Assembly (NCBI RefSeq): GCF_042652965.1 | Contig: NZ_JBHSHL010000042.1 | Location: 10,893 to 74,892, forward strand | Source: Filifactor villosus | GTDB lineage: Bacteria > Bacillota > Clostridia > Peptostreptococcales > Filifactoraceae | Direction: 5' to 3' | Length of the DNA: 64,000 bases | Program-made: the position numbers and the translations under genes | Shown here: piece by piece, positions 26,761 to 34,569 of the stretch | How positions within the stretch are numbered: the first letter of the stretch is position 1 | How the letters are laid out: each line of letters opens with the position of its first letter | The notes under the pieces: model-generated | What the model was told of the DNA's origin: nothing | The model's input: only the letters and a program-made list of their open reading frames with translations | The model's database searches: none

Positions 26761-27017
26761 ACAATACCGCATAATTTGAAACAGCGGAAGAACTTCCGTT
26801 TTTCCCGGACAGATATATTTTCGGAAAGGATCGCTTATACTATTTTTCGTTTGAAATCTCAGGTCATAGAATATATTATTACCGGAAAACGATTCGGATT
26901 GATCGTATGCTTCAAAGTACTCAGGTAGTCACTTTAAATAGACAATAGTATCAGAGGCTTTCTATATCTTGCGAAACAACGGAAAAAACTATTTTGTATC
27001 TTTGTGCACTACTTCCT
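26761..27017. repeat. Family C repeat split by a family A repeat
   Basis: ACAATACCGCATAATTTGAA at the left and TTTGTGCACTACTTCCTAA at the right (worn TTTGTGCGGTATTTCC) with a complete A element (26838-26950) inside. It occupies the plsY-gpsA gap of an otherwise tight gene set. Confidence 0.6.
26838..26950 (+). repeat. Family A repeat (113 bp), nested in family C
   Basis: TACTATTTTTCGTTTGAAAT at the left, TTTAAATAGACAATAGTA at the right; interior shares ATTACCGG and GTATGCTTCAAAG with the copy at 42346. Confidence 0.8.
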
Positions 27018-27060
27018 AAATAAACAACAGACGAAATACGTAAGGATAAGGAGAAGAAAG

Positions 27061-28062
27061 ATGGAAAAAATCTGTGTGATAGGAGCGGGAAGCTGGGGAA
27101 CGGCTTTGGCGGTTACCCTGGTCGACAACGGCCATGATGTCGTCCTCTATATGAGGAGGAAGGAGCAGTATGAAGAGACCCTCTCGACGGGAAAAAATCT
27201 TCGTTACTTCCCCGATAAGGTCCTTCCCGAAGCGTTAAAATACTCCAATTCTTTGGACGAAGCCCTGGAAGGTGCCGGTGTAGTCGTATTGGCGGTATCT
27301 TCTCAAGGCAACAGGGAAACCATGGAGAACATCAAGGCTCTGGTAAGCAAAGATGCCGTCATCGTCAATGTGTCCAAGGGGTTGGAGAAGGGAACGGGAT
27401 CCCCCTGTTCACAGATCTCCAAGGAGATCCTTCCGAATCATCCCTTCGCCGTTCTTTCGGGCCCCTCTCATGCGGAAGAAGTCATGCTCAGGATGCCGAC
27501 CGCTTTGGTCTGTGCATCCGAAAAGCTTGAGATCGCCGAAAAGATCCAGGACATCTTCTCCAATCACTATATGAGGGTCTATGTCAACGAAGATGTCGTC
27601 GGAGTGGAGCTCGGAGGAGCTCTCAAAAATATTATCGCCTTCGGCATCGGAGTGGTCGACGGCCTGGGCTTTGGAGACAATACCAAGGCGGCGATCATGA
27701 CGAGGGGGATCGCCGAGATCACGAGATTCGGAGTAAATATGGGAGCTAAGGTCGAGACCTTCCGCGGTCTTGCAGGAGTGGGAGACCTTATCGTGACCTG
27801 TACCTCCATGCACTCCCGTAATCGAAGGGCGGGCATCCTCGTAGGCAAGGGCTATCGGCTGGAAGAGGTACAAAAAGAGATCAATATGGTTGTCGAAGGG
27901 ATCATTGCCACAAAGGTCATCGGAGAAATGGCGAAACAAAGAGGAGTCGAACTGCCCATTACACAGGAGATCTATAGTGTACTCTTTGAAGGCAGTGAAG
28001 TGAGAGATTCCGTCAAAGCCCTTATGGGTAGGGAGAAAAAACACGAAGTGGAGCGTTTTTAG
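27061..28062 (+). CDS. gpsA: NAD(P)-dependent glycerol-3-phosphate dehydrogenase
   Basis: Makes sn-glycerol-3-phosphate for phospholipids, supplying PlsY. 333 residues. Rossmann motif GAGSWGTALA near the N terminus, VSKGLEKGTG, LSGPSHAEEV, and the catalytic-domain segment GVELGGALKNIIAFGIGVVDGL (given in part: LGGALKNIIAFGIG). ATG 27061 follows AAGGATAAGGAGAAGAAAG. The repeat cluster just upstream separates it from plsY. Confidence 0.96.
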   Translation: MEKICVIGAGSWGTALAVTLVDNGHDVVLYMRRKEQYEETLSTGKNLRYFPDKVLPEALKYSNSLDEALEGAGVVVLAVSSQGNRETMENIKALVSKDAVIVNVSKGLEKGTGSPCSQISKEILPNHPFAVLSGPSHAEEVMLRMPTALVCASEKLEIAEKIQDIFSNHYMRVYVNEDVVGVELGGALKNIIAFGIGVVDGLGFGDNTKAAIMTRGIAEITRFGVNMGAKVETFRGLAGVGDLIVTCTSMHSRNRRAGILVGKGYRLEEVQKEINMVVEGIIATKVIGEMAKQRGVELPITQEIYSVLFEGSEVRDSVKALMGREKKHEVERF

Positions 28063-28142
28063 CTCCTGTTATCTATAAAAGATTGAAGGAGGCTCGGACT
28101 TGCTTTTGACTGTTCTTTGATCTCTTCATATAAGAATATAAG

Positions 28143-28189
28143 AGCGTATATTTACAAAAGTAGAAACATTGTAAACATACGCTTTTTTT
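28143..28189 (+). terminator. Intrinsic terminator after gpsA
   Basis: AGCGTATATTTAC / GTAAACATACGCT (one mismatch) followed by a T run. Confidence 0.85.
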
Positions 28190-28247
28190 GTTAGAATAAA
28201 ACAAAGGAACAATAGTACGAGATATTGATTTGAGAAGGAGGCCCCCA

Positions 28248-28976
28248 ATGCTTAGGATCGCGATCTGTGATGACGATAAGGCCCTGTGTGCCGATTTGGA
28301 GAAGAAACTTGAGGAGTATCGAGGAGTATTTCACCTTGATATGGAAGTGGAAGTTTTTTATCGGGCAGAGACTTTGGTAACCTACCTGGAACAGGGTAAC
28401 TCCTTCGACATCATCCTTCTCGATATCGAACTTGAAACGATGACGGGAGTCGGTGCTGCCCGTAAGATACGCAGAGAAATGGACGATTATATCACCAAAA
28501 TCGTGTTCATCTCGTCAAAGGAAGGCTATGAACAGGAACTCTTCGATGTTCAACCGCTGAATTTTCTGCGTAAGCCCATCGACAGCCGGAAGCTGTTTAA
28601 GTGTATCGAGCTTGCAGCCAAACTTCTCGAGAAGGGCAATGAGGTCTTTGAGTATAGGGTCTCAAGAGAGACGAGAAGGGTGCCTGTCAAGAAGATCCTT
28701 TACTTTGAAAATAACCTGAAGAGGATGAAGATCGTTACGACTACGGGAGAAGAGTATTTTTATGCCGGGCTCAAATCAGTATTGGAGCAACTGCCGGCAA
28801 GCTTTGTATCGACTCACGTATCGTATATTGTCAACTATGACTATATCGAACGGATCGACAGCAAGGAGGTAACGATGACTAACGGGAAGGTGATCCCCGT
28901 CAGCAAGGGTCGGATCAAAGACCTCTACGAGATGCAGGCGATAAGAGGGAGGGAGGTCCGTGATGTCAACCTATGA
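28248..28976 (+). CDS. LytTR-family response regulator (AgrA-like)
   Basis: 242 residues. Receiver domain with acidic pocket D8-D9, phospho-acceptor D59 in IILLDIEL and K109; then a LytTR DNA-binding domain (about 135-235: VKKILYFENNLKRMKIVT, FVSTHVSYIVN, VIPVSKGRIKDL). Start ATG 28248 behind AAGGAGG. It overlaps the sensor kinase gene by 14 bases, so the two are translationally coupled. Targets unknown. Confidence 0.93.
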   Translation: MLRIAICDDDKALCADLEKKLEEYRGVFHLDMEVEVFYRAETLVTYLEQGNSFDIILLDIELETMTGVGAARKIRREMDDYITKIVFISSKEGYEQELFDVQPLNFLRKPIDSRKLFKCIELAAKLLEKGNEVFEYRVSRETRRVPVKKILYFENNLKRMKIVTTTGEEYFYAGLKSVLEQLPASFVSTHVSYIVNYDYIERIDSKEVTMTNGKVIPVSKGRIKDLYEMQAIRGREVRDVNL

Positions 28977-30270
28977 ACTGGTATTTCTTTTAACGACACC
29001 CCTACATTCCTTGAGTGTCTTTCTCTTGTTTCGGAGTGTTTTTTCCGAGAAGAGGGAAGACTATAGAGCGTTTTTGGAACTTGTGTCTTACGGGATCTAT
29101 ACGATCCTTATTATTGTAGTGTTTTGGTTTATAAGACGGCCTGTGGGATTTTTGGTCTTAAATATACCCTCTTTTTTTATACTGTCGCTTCACTATAAGT
29201 CCGAGATCCTTCAACGTAGCATAAGAATTATAAGCTCTTACTTTGTGTTGTTGATCTTAGAGGTTTTGATTGTAGGATCGATAGGTTTTTTTGAGGTGGA
29301 TATTGTTGAACATATGAAGTTTGATTCAATATTTGGCATTATTATAACAAGGGTGATAACTGTCGCGGTCTGTTACTTGATGTATCGTTATAGAAAGATC
29401 ATCAAGAAGGAAAAGAGCATCCCGAACTACTACTATCTGATCGATATGCTGATACTGATCGGGACCTTGTACCTGTTTATTACATCTCTGGAGAAAGATT
29501 CTCTCACCCTGATTCATATCGTTATCAGCAGTATGATTGTAATTGTTGTCAACGCATTGGTCTATCTTACGGAAGAAAAGATCTATTCCTTTATGCTGAT
29601 CCGCAATGAGGCGGTCACACTGAAATTGCAGACGGAAGCCTACGAAAATCAGACCGAGATCATCAACCGTTCTCTCTCGGAGATCAGAGCTCTCAAACAT
29701 GATATGAAAAACCACCTCCTCTACATCGACTCCCTCTATCAAACCGAGGGAGGAAAACAGGCAAGAGGGTATCTCCGCTCTGTTTTGCAACAGATGGAGG
29801 GAGATAGGAGACAAATCAGCTCCGGAAATTTTATCGTAGACAGTATCTCCAACCTTAAACTGAAGGAGATCCATAAAACGGGTGCGGATGTCAGAACGGA
29901 CGTAGCGATCCCGAAAGAGCTTAACATCCTCGCCTATGACCTGATCGTGATCCTCGGCAACCTCTTCGACAACGCAATAATCGCTTTGGAGAAGATGGGG
30001 AAGGGACCCAAGCTATTTTCCTTTGCCGTCAAGGAGAGCAAAGGAACCTTGATGGTGTTTATGGATAACAGCTTCGATGGAAGGATCCGTGAGGAAAAAG
30101 GCAGACTCCTAACGCTTAAAAAAGAACAAGGCGAACACGGAATGGGGCTCAATAATATAAGAAGGATCGTTGATAAGTACGGAGGAGAGATGGAAGTGAG
30201 CTATGCTGGAGATACCTTTTCCGTTTTCCTGATCCTGCCCTACAAGGTACCTCCTTCCAAAGAAGGGTAG
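28963..30270 (+). CDS. GHKL-type sensor histidine kinase (AgrC-like)
   Basis: 435 residues. About six membrane helices in residues 1-205, short coil, phospho-acceptor histidine in RALKHDMKNH (about 246), then a GHKL ATPase domain with N box LGNLFDNAIIAL and G box GMGLNNIRRIVDKYGG. This is the peptide-sensing AgrC/ComD architecture. No agrB or agrD-like precursor is seen nearby, so the signal is unknown. GTG 28960 is an alternative start. Confidence 0.92.
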   Translation: MSTYELVFLLTTPLHSLSVFLLFRSVFSEKREDYRAFLELVSYGIYTILIIVVFWFIRRPVGFLVLNIPSFFILSLHYKSEILQRSIRIISSYFVLLILEVLIVGSIGFFEVDIVEHMKFDSIFGIIITRVITVAVCYLMYRYRKIIKKEKSIPNYYYLIDMLILIGTLYLFITSLEKDSLTLIHIVISSMIVIVVNALVYLTEEKIYSFMLIRNEAVTLKLQTEAYENQTEIINRSLSEIRALKHDMKNHLLYIDSLYQTEGGKQARGYLRSVLQQMEGDRRQISSGNFIVDSISNLKLKEIHKTGADVRTDVAIPKELNILAYDLIVILGNLFDNAIIALEKMGKGPKLFSFAVKESKGTLMVFMDNSFDGRIREEKGRLLTLKKEQGEHGMGLNNIRRIVDKYGGEMEVSYAGDTFSVFLILPYKVPPSKEG

Positions 30271-30791
30271 AAAAGACGGAAGCGCGAGTCGTATGCTGTC
30301 ATCCGTTTGAATCGTCGATACAAACGGCTTGCATCCCCTAAATTTCGGAACGGTTTCTTGTATTTATAGGGGCGGATCTTTTCGTACATTCGGAGAACGG
30401 TATGATATACGGATAGGGCTTACTTTTCTTGACGATCAAAAAAACGAATGGGAGCGAAGAAACTCCTGAAGGAAGTGTCCCATAGTCCGAATATCTGAAC
30501 TTCAACGGACTGTTTATCGAACGTTAATATTATTCTGAGAGAACTGCCGGAAGCGTTAGTGTGTACGAGATGAGGGCAGTCTAAAACGGGTGCGGGATTT
30601 GAACCGTATCCACAGGAGATAATAGTATCAAGTCGAAACAACAAGCCGAAGAAGTTCTTTTTTTATGCGATTATAGAAGTGAAGAAGTAGAACCGTTCCG
30701 GAAATTCCCTCGAATAAGCTAATTCTTCCATCGAAGAAAAAATATAAATAAAGATATGGTAAGATAGGATCATCAGAAGAGGGTAGAGAAC
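30271..30791. other. Intergenic, hairpins and a repeat remnant
   Basis: CCGTTTG / CAAACGG (30302-30326) and CCCCTAAAT / ATTTATAGGGG (30335-30373) may terminate the kinase operon. GGAGATAATAGTATC at about 30616-30631 looks like the right end of an A/B repeat without a clear partner. No gene. Confidence 0.4.
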
Positions 30792-31094
30792 GTGAGGAGT
30801 AGTCTGAAGGGAAAGAAAATATCTTGTTATACTTTACTTTATTATACGAGGGAAATAATAGACCAAGGGGAAGTTATTCCATTGATTTCCAGACGCCGGA
30901 TGGTGTTCCGGAAGGAACTGTATCGGTTAGAGTATCAGAATCAAACTTTTAAGGAGACACTGCATCATTTAAAAAGACATATTGACACTACTATTCTTTT
31001 GAACAGTGGATATAAACAATCTGTGACCCATAGAAGACAACATAGTTTTTCGTCATCGAAAAATAGATATATCCACACTTCTATTGAAAAATAG
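30792..31094 (+). CDS. Doubtful 100-residue ORF whose 3' third is a family B repeat
   Basis: GTG start with a weak GAGG upstream. The first 65 codons are not recognised (LYRLEYQNQTFKETLHHLK is protein-like, given in part); the last 35 codons read through the B repeat, giving GYKQSVTHRRQH, the same string found by translating other B copies. Either a small gene truncated by the repeat or a chance ORF. Confidence 0.25.
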   Translation: MRSSLKGKKISCYTLLYYTREIIDQGEVIPLISRRRMVFRKELYRLEYQNQTFKETLHHLKRHIDTTILLNSGYKQSVTHRRQHSFSSSKNRYIHTSIEK

Positions 31095-31097
31095 TAT
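30987..31097 (-). repeat. Family B repeat (111 bp), reverse orientation
   Basis: Reverse complement of the 19959 copy with few changes (GTGGATATAAACAATCTGTG ... AAAAATAGTA). About 95 bases later TTTGTGTGGTATTTCCTTAA (31192-31211) is a family C right end. Confidence 0.85.
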
Positions 31098-31236
31098 GAA
31101 ATCGGTGTTATAAGAGGGGTATATATTTCTTAAAACCATACGTTTCATGGGATTTTTGTTATCTGTAAATTAAGAGCAGAAACGCTGTGTACCTTTGTGT
31201 GGTATTTCCTTAATTGATTAGAGGGGATGAGGTGGT

Positions 31237-32052
31237 ATGAAAAGAAAAATAATGATCGTTTTCTTTATGGTTGCTCTTTTTGCGGGTGCAGGTCTTTTTT
31301 TTAGAGCTACATCTCAAAGTTTAGGTGTTTCTACATCTGAAGGACAGAAAACGGAGCAATTCCAAAACCGTCAAGTAAGCAAGGAGTTGGATCGGTCGGA
31401 TAAAAAATCTCATCTTTTGATGGACAACTTTTGCATTGATACCGGAGGAAGATATTGGTATCAAACGGAAGGAAATATCGCCTATAAGATGAGCGTGAAA
31501 AATGAAAGACCGACAGAAATGAAGGTCACCATCTTTACTCCCGACAATGAAGAGTTTGATTTTCTCGTGGGTCCGAATGATACAGACGAGTTTACGACAA
31601 ATGATGCAAAGGAAGGAAGATATGAGATCGACTTTCAAAATGAGGAAGGAGATCCCGAAGGCAGATTCAGTTTGGAGGTTTCCGAGGTTCCTTTTTTAAA
31701 CAAAAAACCAAAGCCGAATAAGGAACAGAAAAAACAGTCGGATAAAAAATCTCATCTTTTGATGGACAACTTTTGCATTGATACCGGAGGAAGATATTGG
31801 TATCAAACGGAAGGAAATATCGCCTATAAGATGAGTGTGAAAAATGAAAGACCGATAGAAATGAAGGTCACCATCTTTACTCCTGACAATGAAGAAGTAT
31901 ATTTTGTTGTAGGTCCGAATGATACGGGCGAGTTTACGGTAAACGAGGCAAAAGAAGGGAAGTATGATATCGACTTTCAGAATGAGGAAGGAGATCCCAA
32001 AGGTAGATTCAGTTTGGAGGTTTCCGAAGTTCCTTTCTCTAAAACCGAATAA
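31237..32052 (+). CDS. Secreted protein made of two near-identical 114-residue repeats
   Basis: 271 residues; hydrophobic N-terminal helix (about 5-24) as signal or anchor, then two copies of one unit starting SDKKSHLLMDNFCIDTGG; bases 31396 onward and 31738 onward match almost base for base for about 300 bp. Each unit has one cysteine and beta-rich text (YWYQTEGNIAYKMSVKNE, DEFTTNDAKEGRYEIDF) like a small jelly-roll or pre-peptidase domain. Function unknown. A terminator follows, and a family C repeat end lies about 25 bases upstream. Confidence 0.75.
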   Translation: MKRKIMIVFFMVALFAGAGLFFRATSQSLGVSTSEGQKTEQFQNRQVSKELDRSDKKSHLLMDNFCIDTGGRYWYQTEGNIAYKMSVKNERPTEMKVTIFTPDNEEFDFLVGPNDTDEFTTNDAKEGRYEIDFQNEEGDPEGRFSLEVSEVPFLNKKPKPNKEQKKQSDKKSHLLMDNFCIDTGGRYWYQTEGNIAYKMSVKNERPIEMKVTIFTPDNEEVYFVVGPNDTGEFTVNEAKEGKYDIDFQNEEGDPKGRFSLEVSEVPFSKTE

Positions 32053-32077
32053 GGGATACTATCTGTTTGAATTTGTC

Positions 32078-32109
32078 AAAATCCCAAGATAAAAGTTCTT
32101 GGGATTTTT
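32078..32109 (+). terminator. Intrinsic terminator
   Basis: AAAATCCCAAGA / TCTTGGGATTTT with a 7-base loop and T run. Confidence 0.9.
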
Positions 32110-32242
32110 CAAAGGGAATTATTAGTAACAATATAAAGAATAAAATATAAAAAATTAATAAATTATTTAAATATTGTATAATATATTTATAAATTAATCA
32201 ATACAAACCGGTTTTGCAACTTATCTATGGAGGTGGCGATTT

Positions 32243-33181
32243 ATGAAAAAGGCAAGATGGCTAAGTCTATGTTTTGTTCTTTGGCTTACGGCGGTTTTTT
32301 GTATAACTTCCTGTGCACCCAAGGCTCAGGAGGATATGAAGCTCGTTTTTCTCAAGAGTTATGGGGATATCAAGGCAGTTGAAGGGGATAAAAACGGAAT
32401 TTGTCTGAGCTTGATCCTCTATCATTATGACGATAGGTTCGAGAAGAAGGAGGTCGTCTCCGACAACGGGATATTTGGAAGTCTTCTGTCCAAGTTTGGG
32501 ATCGGCGAACAGGTCTTAGTCCAAACCTTCCCGGATGTGAGTTTTGTGAGTGATGATATCGAGGTCGTCAGTTATAAACTTATGGATACGGGAACAAGGA
32601 ACAAAGATGCCCGACTGTTCAATCTGGATATCTTTTATAAGTTGAACGGCAAGACGGATGCTGCGACCTATGAGGTAAATCGCATAAGAATCGACGATAG
32701 GGAGTTTGACATCGGAAGTCTGTATTTTTTCCCGGTGTCGGGGGATGAAAATAAGGACGGAGATCTCGTCTTAAAGTCCGTTTCGGCAGCTGTCTTCGGA
32801 ACGGGTCTGAAGGATTTTTTGGCAGAGCTTGGTAATGATACACAGGAGGATATTGTTCTCGAAGAAGTGGATCTGAGACACTTTGAAGATTTTAAGGCCA
32901 AGTTCATCCTCGGTGATGGAGGAAGAACGACGGAGAGTGATTCTGCAAAGGGCTTGAAGATCGGGGCGAGAAGTGTCGGGGAGTTGAGGGTGGAATTCAC
33001 AAAAGCGCCGGAAGGGTACGATGTCTTTTATGTTTCTCCCGTGATACGCTACTACGATACGAAGAAGGAATTGAAGGAGATTCCCATAGAGTATTTTTTA
33101 AGCGGTTCGATCATGGATGAGAAGGAGCTTGGGGAAGCAGCGGATAAGTACCGAATGTCCGGAGCAACACTTGCGGATTAA
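32243..33181 (+). CDS. Putative lipoprotein, unknown function
   Basis: 312 residues. Signal peptide with lipobox ITSC (cleavage before C at about 24), so anchored outside the membrane. The mature part has no motif recognised; it is acidic and beta-rich. TGGAGGTGG ribosome binding site. Its TAA stop runs directly into the family A repeat at 33182. Confidence 0.75.
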   Translation: MKKARWLSLCFVLWLTAVFCITSCAPKAQEDMKLVFLKSYGDIKAVEGDKNGICLSLILYHYDDRFEKKEVVSDNGIFGSLLSKFGIGEQVLVQTFPDVSFVSDDIEVVSYKLMDTGTRNKDARLFNLDIFYKLNGKTDAATYEVNRIRIDDREFDIGSLYFFPVSGDENKDGDLVLKSVSAAVFGTGLKDFLAELGNDTQEDIVLEEVDLRHFEDFKAKFILGDGGRTTESDSAKGLKIGARSVGELRVEFTKAPEGYDVFYVSPVIRYYDTKKELKEIPIEYFLSGSIMDEKELGEAADKYRMSGATLAD

Positions 33182-33293
33182 TACTATTCTCCGTTTAAAA
33201 TATCAAGGAAACGGAATATATGTCTACCAAAAAGGTTTTGAGCAATCGTAGAATTTAAACTTCGCGACCGGACAATTTTAATAGATAACAGTA
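33182..33293 (+). repeat. Family A repeat (112 bp) abutting a stop codon
   Basis: TACTATTCTCCGTTTAAAAT at the left, CAATTTTAATAGATAACAGTA at the right (first 20 bases shown by CAATTTTAATAGATAACAGT). First base follows the stop of the lipoprotein gene. Confidence 0.85.
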
Positions 33294-33491
33294 TAAAATT
33301 CCCGTAAAAAAATCGATTGAAAATTTTACTTGGGCACAGCTCTTGTAGAGATAAGATGGGAGAAAGGTTACAGGAATGTTACGAACTTGACGGGGGAGAA
33401 ACTATATATTATTATAAATGCAACGGATTATTTTGAAAATCTGTTATTGTGGACGTGTTCTTGATAAGGTCGAAGTGTTCCGGATGTTTTA

Positions 33492-33740
33492 GGAAGATAC
33501 CGCATAAATCGAAACACAGAGAAAAACCGGTTTTATGCAAAGGATAATATCCTCGTAGTACTATTCTCCGTTTGAAATGCCTAATATACAGACTTGTCAC
33601 TGCCAAAAAAACAACTTGGATGATCCTATGCTTTGAAACATTCAACCTGTCAATTCTGATAGATCATAGTATAAGTATGGATGTCACAAGGTTTTTGTGT
33701 CGCATAAAGCAAGAGATCCCTTTGTGCGGTTTCGGCTTAT
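33492..33740. repeat. Family C repeat split by a family A repeat
   Basis: Left half (GATACCGCATAAATCGAAAC, CAGAGAAAAACCGG) and right half (TCACAAGGTTTTTG, TTTGTGCGGTTTCGG) each match the empty copy at 7907-8042; a 113-bp A element sits between them. Confidence 0.8.
33559..33671 (+). repeat. Family A repeat (113 bp), nested in family C
   Basis: TACTATTCTCCGTTTGAAAT ... CTGATAGATCATAGTA. Best-defined nested copy. Confidence 0.85.
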
Positions 33741-33782
33741 AACAACGTCCTAAACCCATAGGGTATGTTTAAGGAGGCGAAT

Positions 33783-34211
33783 ATGAACAAAAAAGACAAA
33801 GTGTTTTCGGCCTTACTCCTCTTGTGTTCGGGGATCGTTCTTTCCTGCTTGATCTATCAGCTGACTCTGTCCGAGGAAGAAAGGCATCTTCTTTTGATGA
33901 AGGAGTATGAGGTCCTGACCTTGGACGAGATGGGAGGAGTAATATCGGATCTTTCTCCCGCCGTGATCTACATCGGTTCCGCATCTTGTGAGCCGTGTTT
34001 GACAAACGGCGAAAGTCTGCATCGGTTCGCCAAGTCGCTGGGCACGAAGAGGTATTATCTCGATATCGGTGCTATGAGCGAGGAAGAGGCGGATCGGTTT
34101 AAGATCGAGTACAACATTGCTGATATACCTGCCTTTGTTTCGATCTCGGAAGAAGGGATCGACCTTATCACAAAACAGGTGTTGGAGGAGAAAGGAGTTA
34201 TCGATGAATAG
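33783..34211 (+). CDS. Membrane-anchored thioredoxin-like protein
   Basis: 142 residues. Membrane helix at 8-26, then a thioredoxin fold with VIYIGSASCEPC: the redox pair is C69-E-P-C72, and the cis-proline segment is IADIPAFVSI. Similar to bacteriocin-transport accessory proteins. Likely a disulfide oxidoreductase acting outside. ATG 33783 follows AAGGAGG. Overlaps the next gene by eight bases and leads a three-gene cassette with an ABC exporter. Confidence 0.8.
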   Translation: MNKKDKVFSALLLLCSGIVLSCLIYQLTLSEEERHLLLMKEYEVLTLDEMGGVISDLSPAVIYIGSASCEPCLTNGESLHRFAKSLGTKRYYLDIGAMSEEEADRFKIEYNIADIPAFVSISEEGIDLITKQVLEEKGVIDE

Positions 34212-34461
34212 CAAAAAGATACAGGTGCCTATAGGGATGGCGGTACTGTATAATATCCTCCTGCTTTTGCTTTTGATGCAGCTCTTCCACAGTGTTTATT
34301 TCCATCAAAAGCTGGCTACCGCAACCTACCTTGTTCTTATCGGAGTAGCTTATTGGAGGGATATCGAGGTAAGGAGATCCTACTCTTTCGGGAAGAAGGC
34401 GATATATCACGTTATGATCGCGCTTTGCCTGCTGTACGGTTTCTACGCGTTGTTTGCCTGA
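34204..34461 (+). CDS. Small membrane protein of the exporter cassette
   Basis: 85 residues, three hydrophobic helices (MAVLYNILLLLLLMQLF, ATYLVLIGVAYW, IYHVMIALCLLYGFYALFA). Starts inside the stop region of the thioredoxin-like gene (ATGAATAG), so translation is coupled. No family recognised; position suggests a partner of the ABC exporter. Confidence 0.7.
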   Translation: MNSKKIQVPIGMAVLYNILLLLLLMQLFHSVYFHQKLATATYLVLIGVAYWRDIEVRRSYSFGKKAIYHVMIALCLLYGFYALFA

Positions 34462-34522
34462 GAGATGAGCGCTATATCCGAGGAACTGTGGCATTAAGTG
34501 ACAAAAATAAAAGACGGATCTT

Positions 34523-34546
34523 CCTCCTCTTCGACTGGAGAGGAGG
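34523..34546 (+). promoter_or_regulatory. Hairpin with SD-like arm before the exporter gene
   Basis: CCTCCTCT / AGAGGAGG with loop TCGACTGG, about 24 bases before the ATG. The right arm resembles a ribosome binding site, though the real one (AAGGAGAG, next to ATG 34570) lies outside the stem. Confidence 0.4.
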
Positions 34547-34569
34547 TACATAGACAAGGAGAGAAAACT

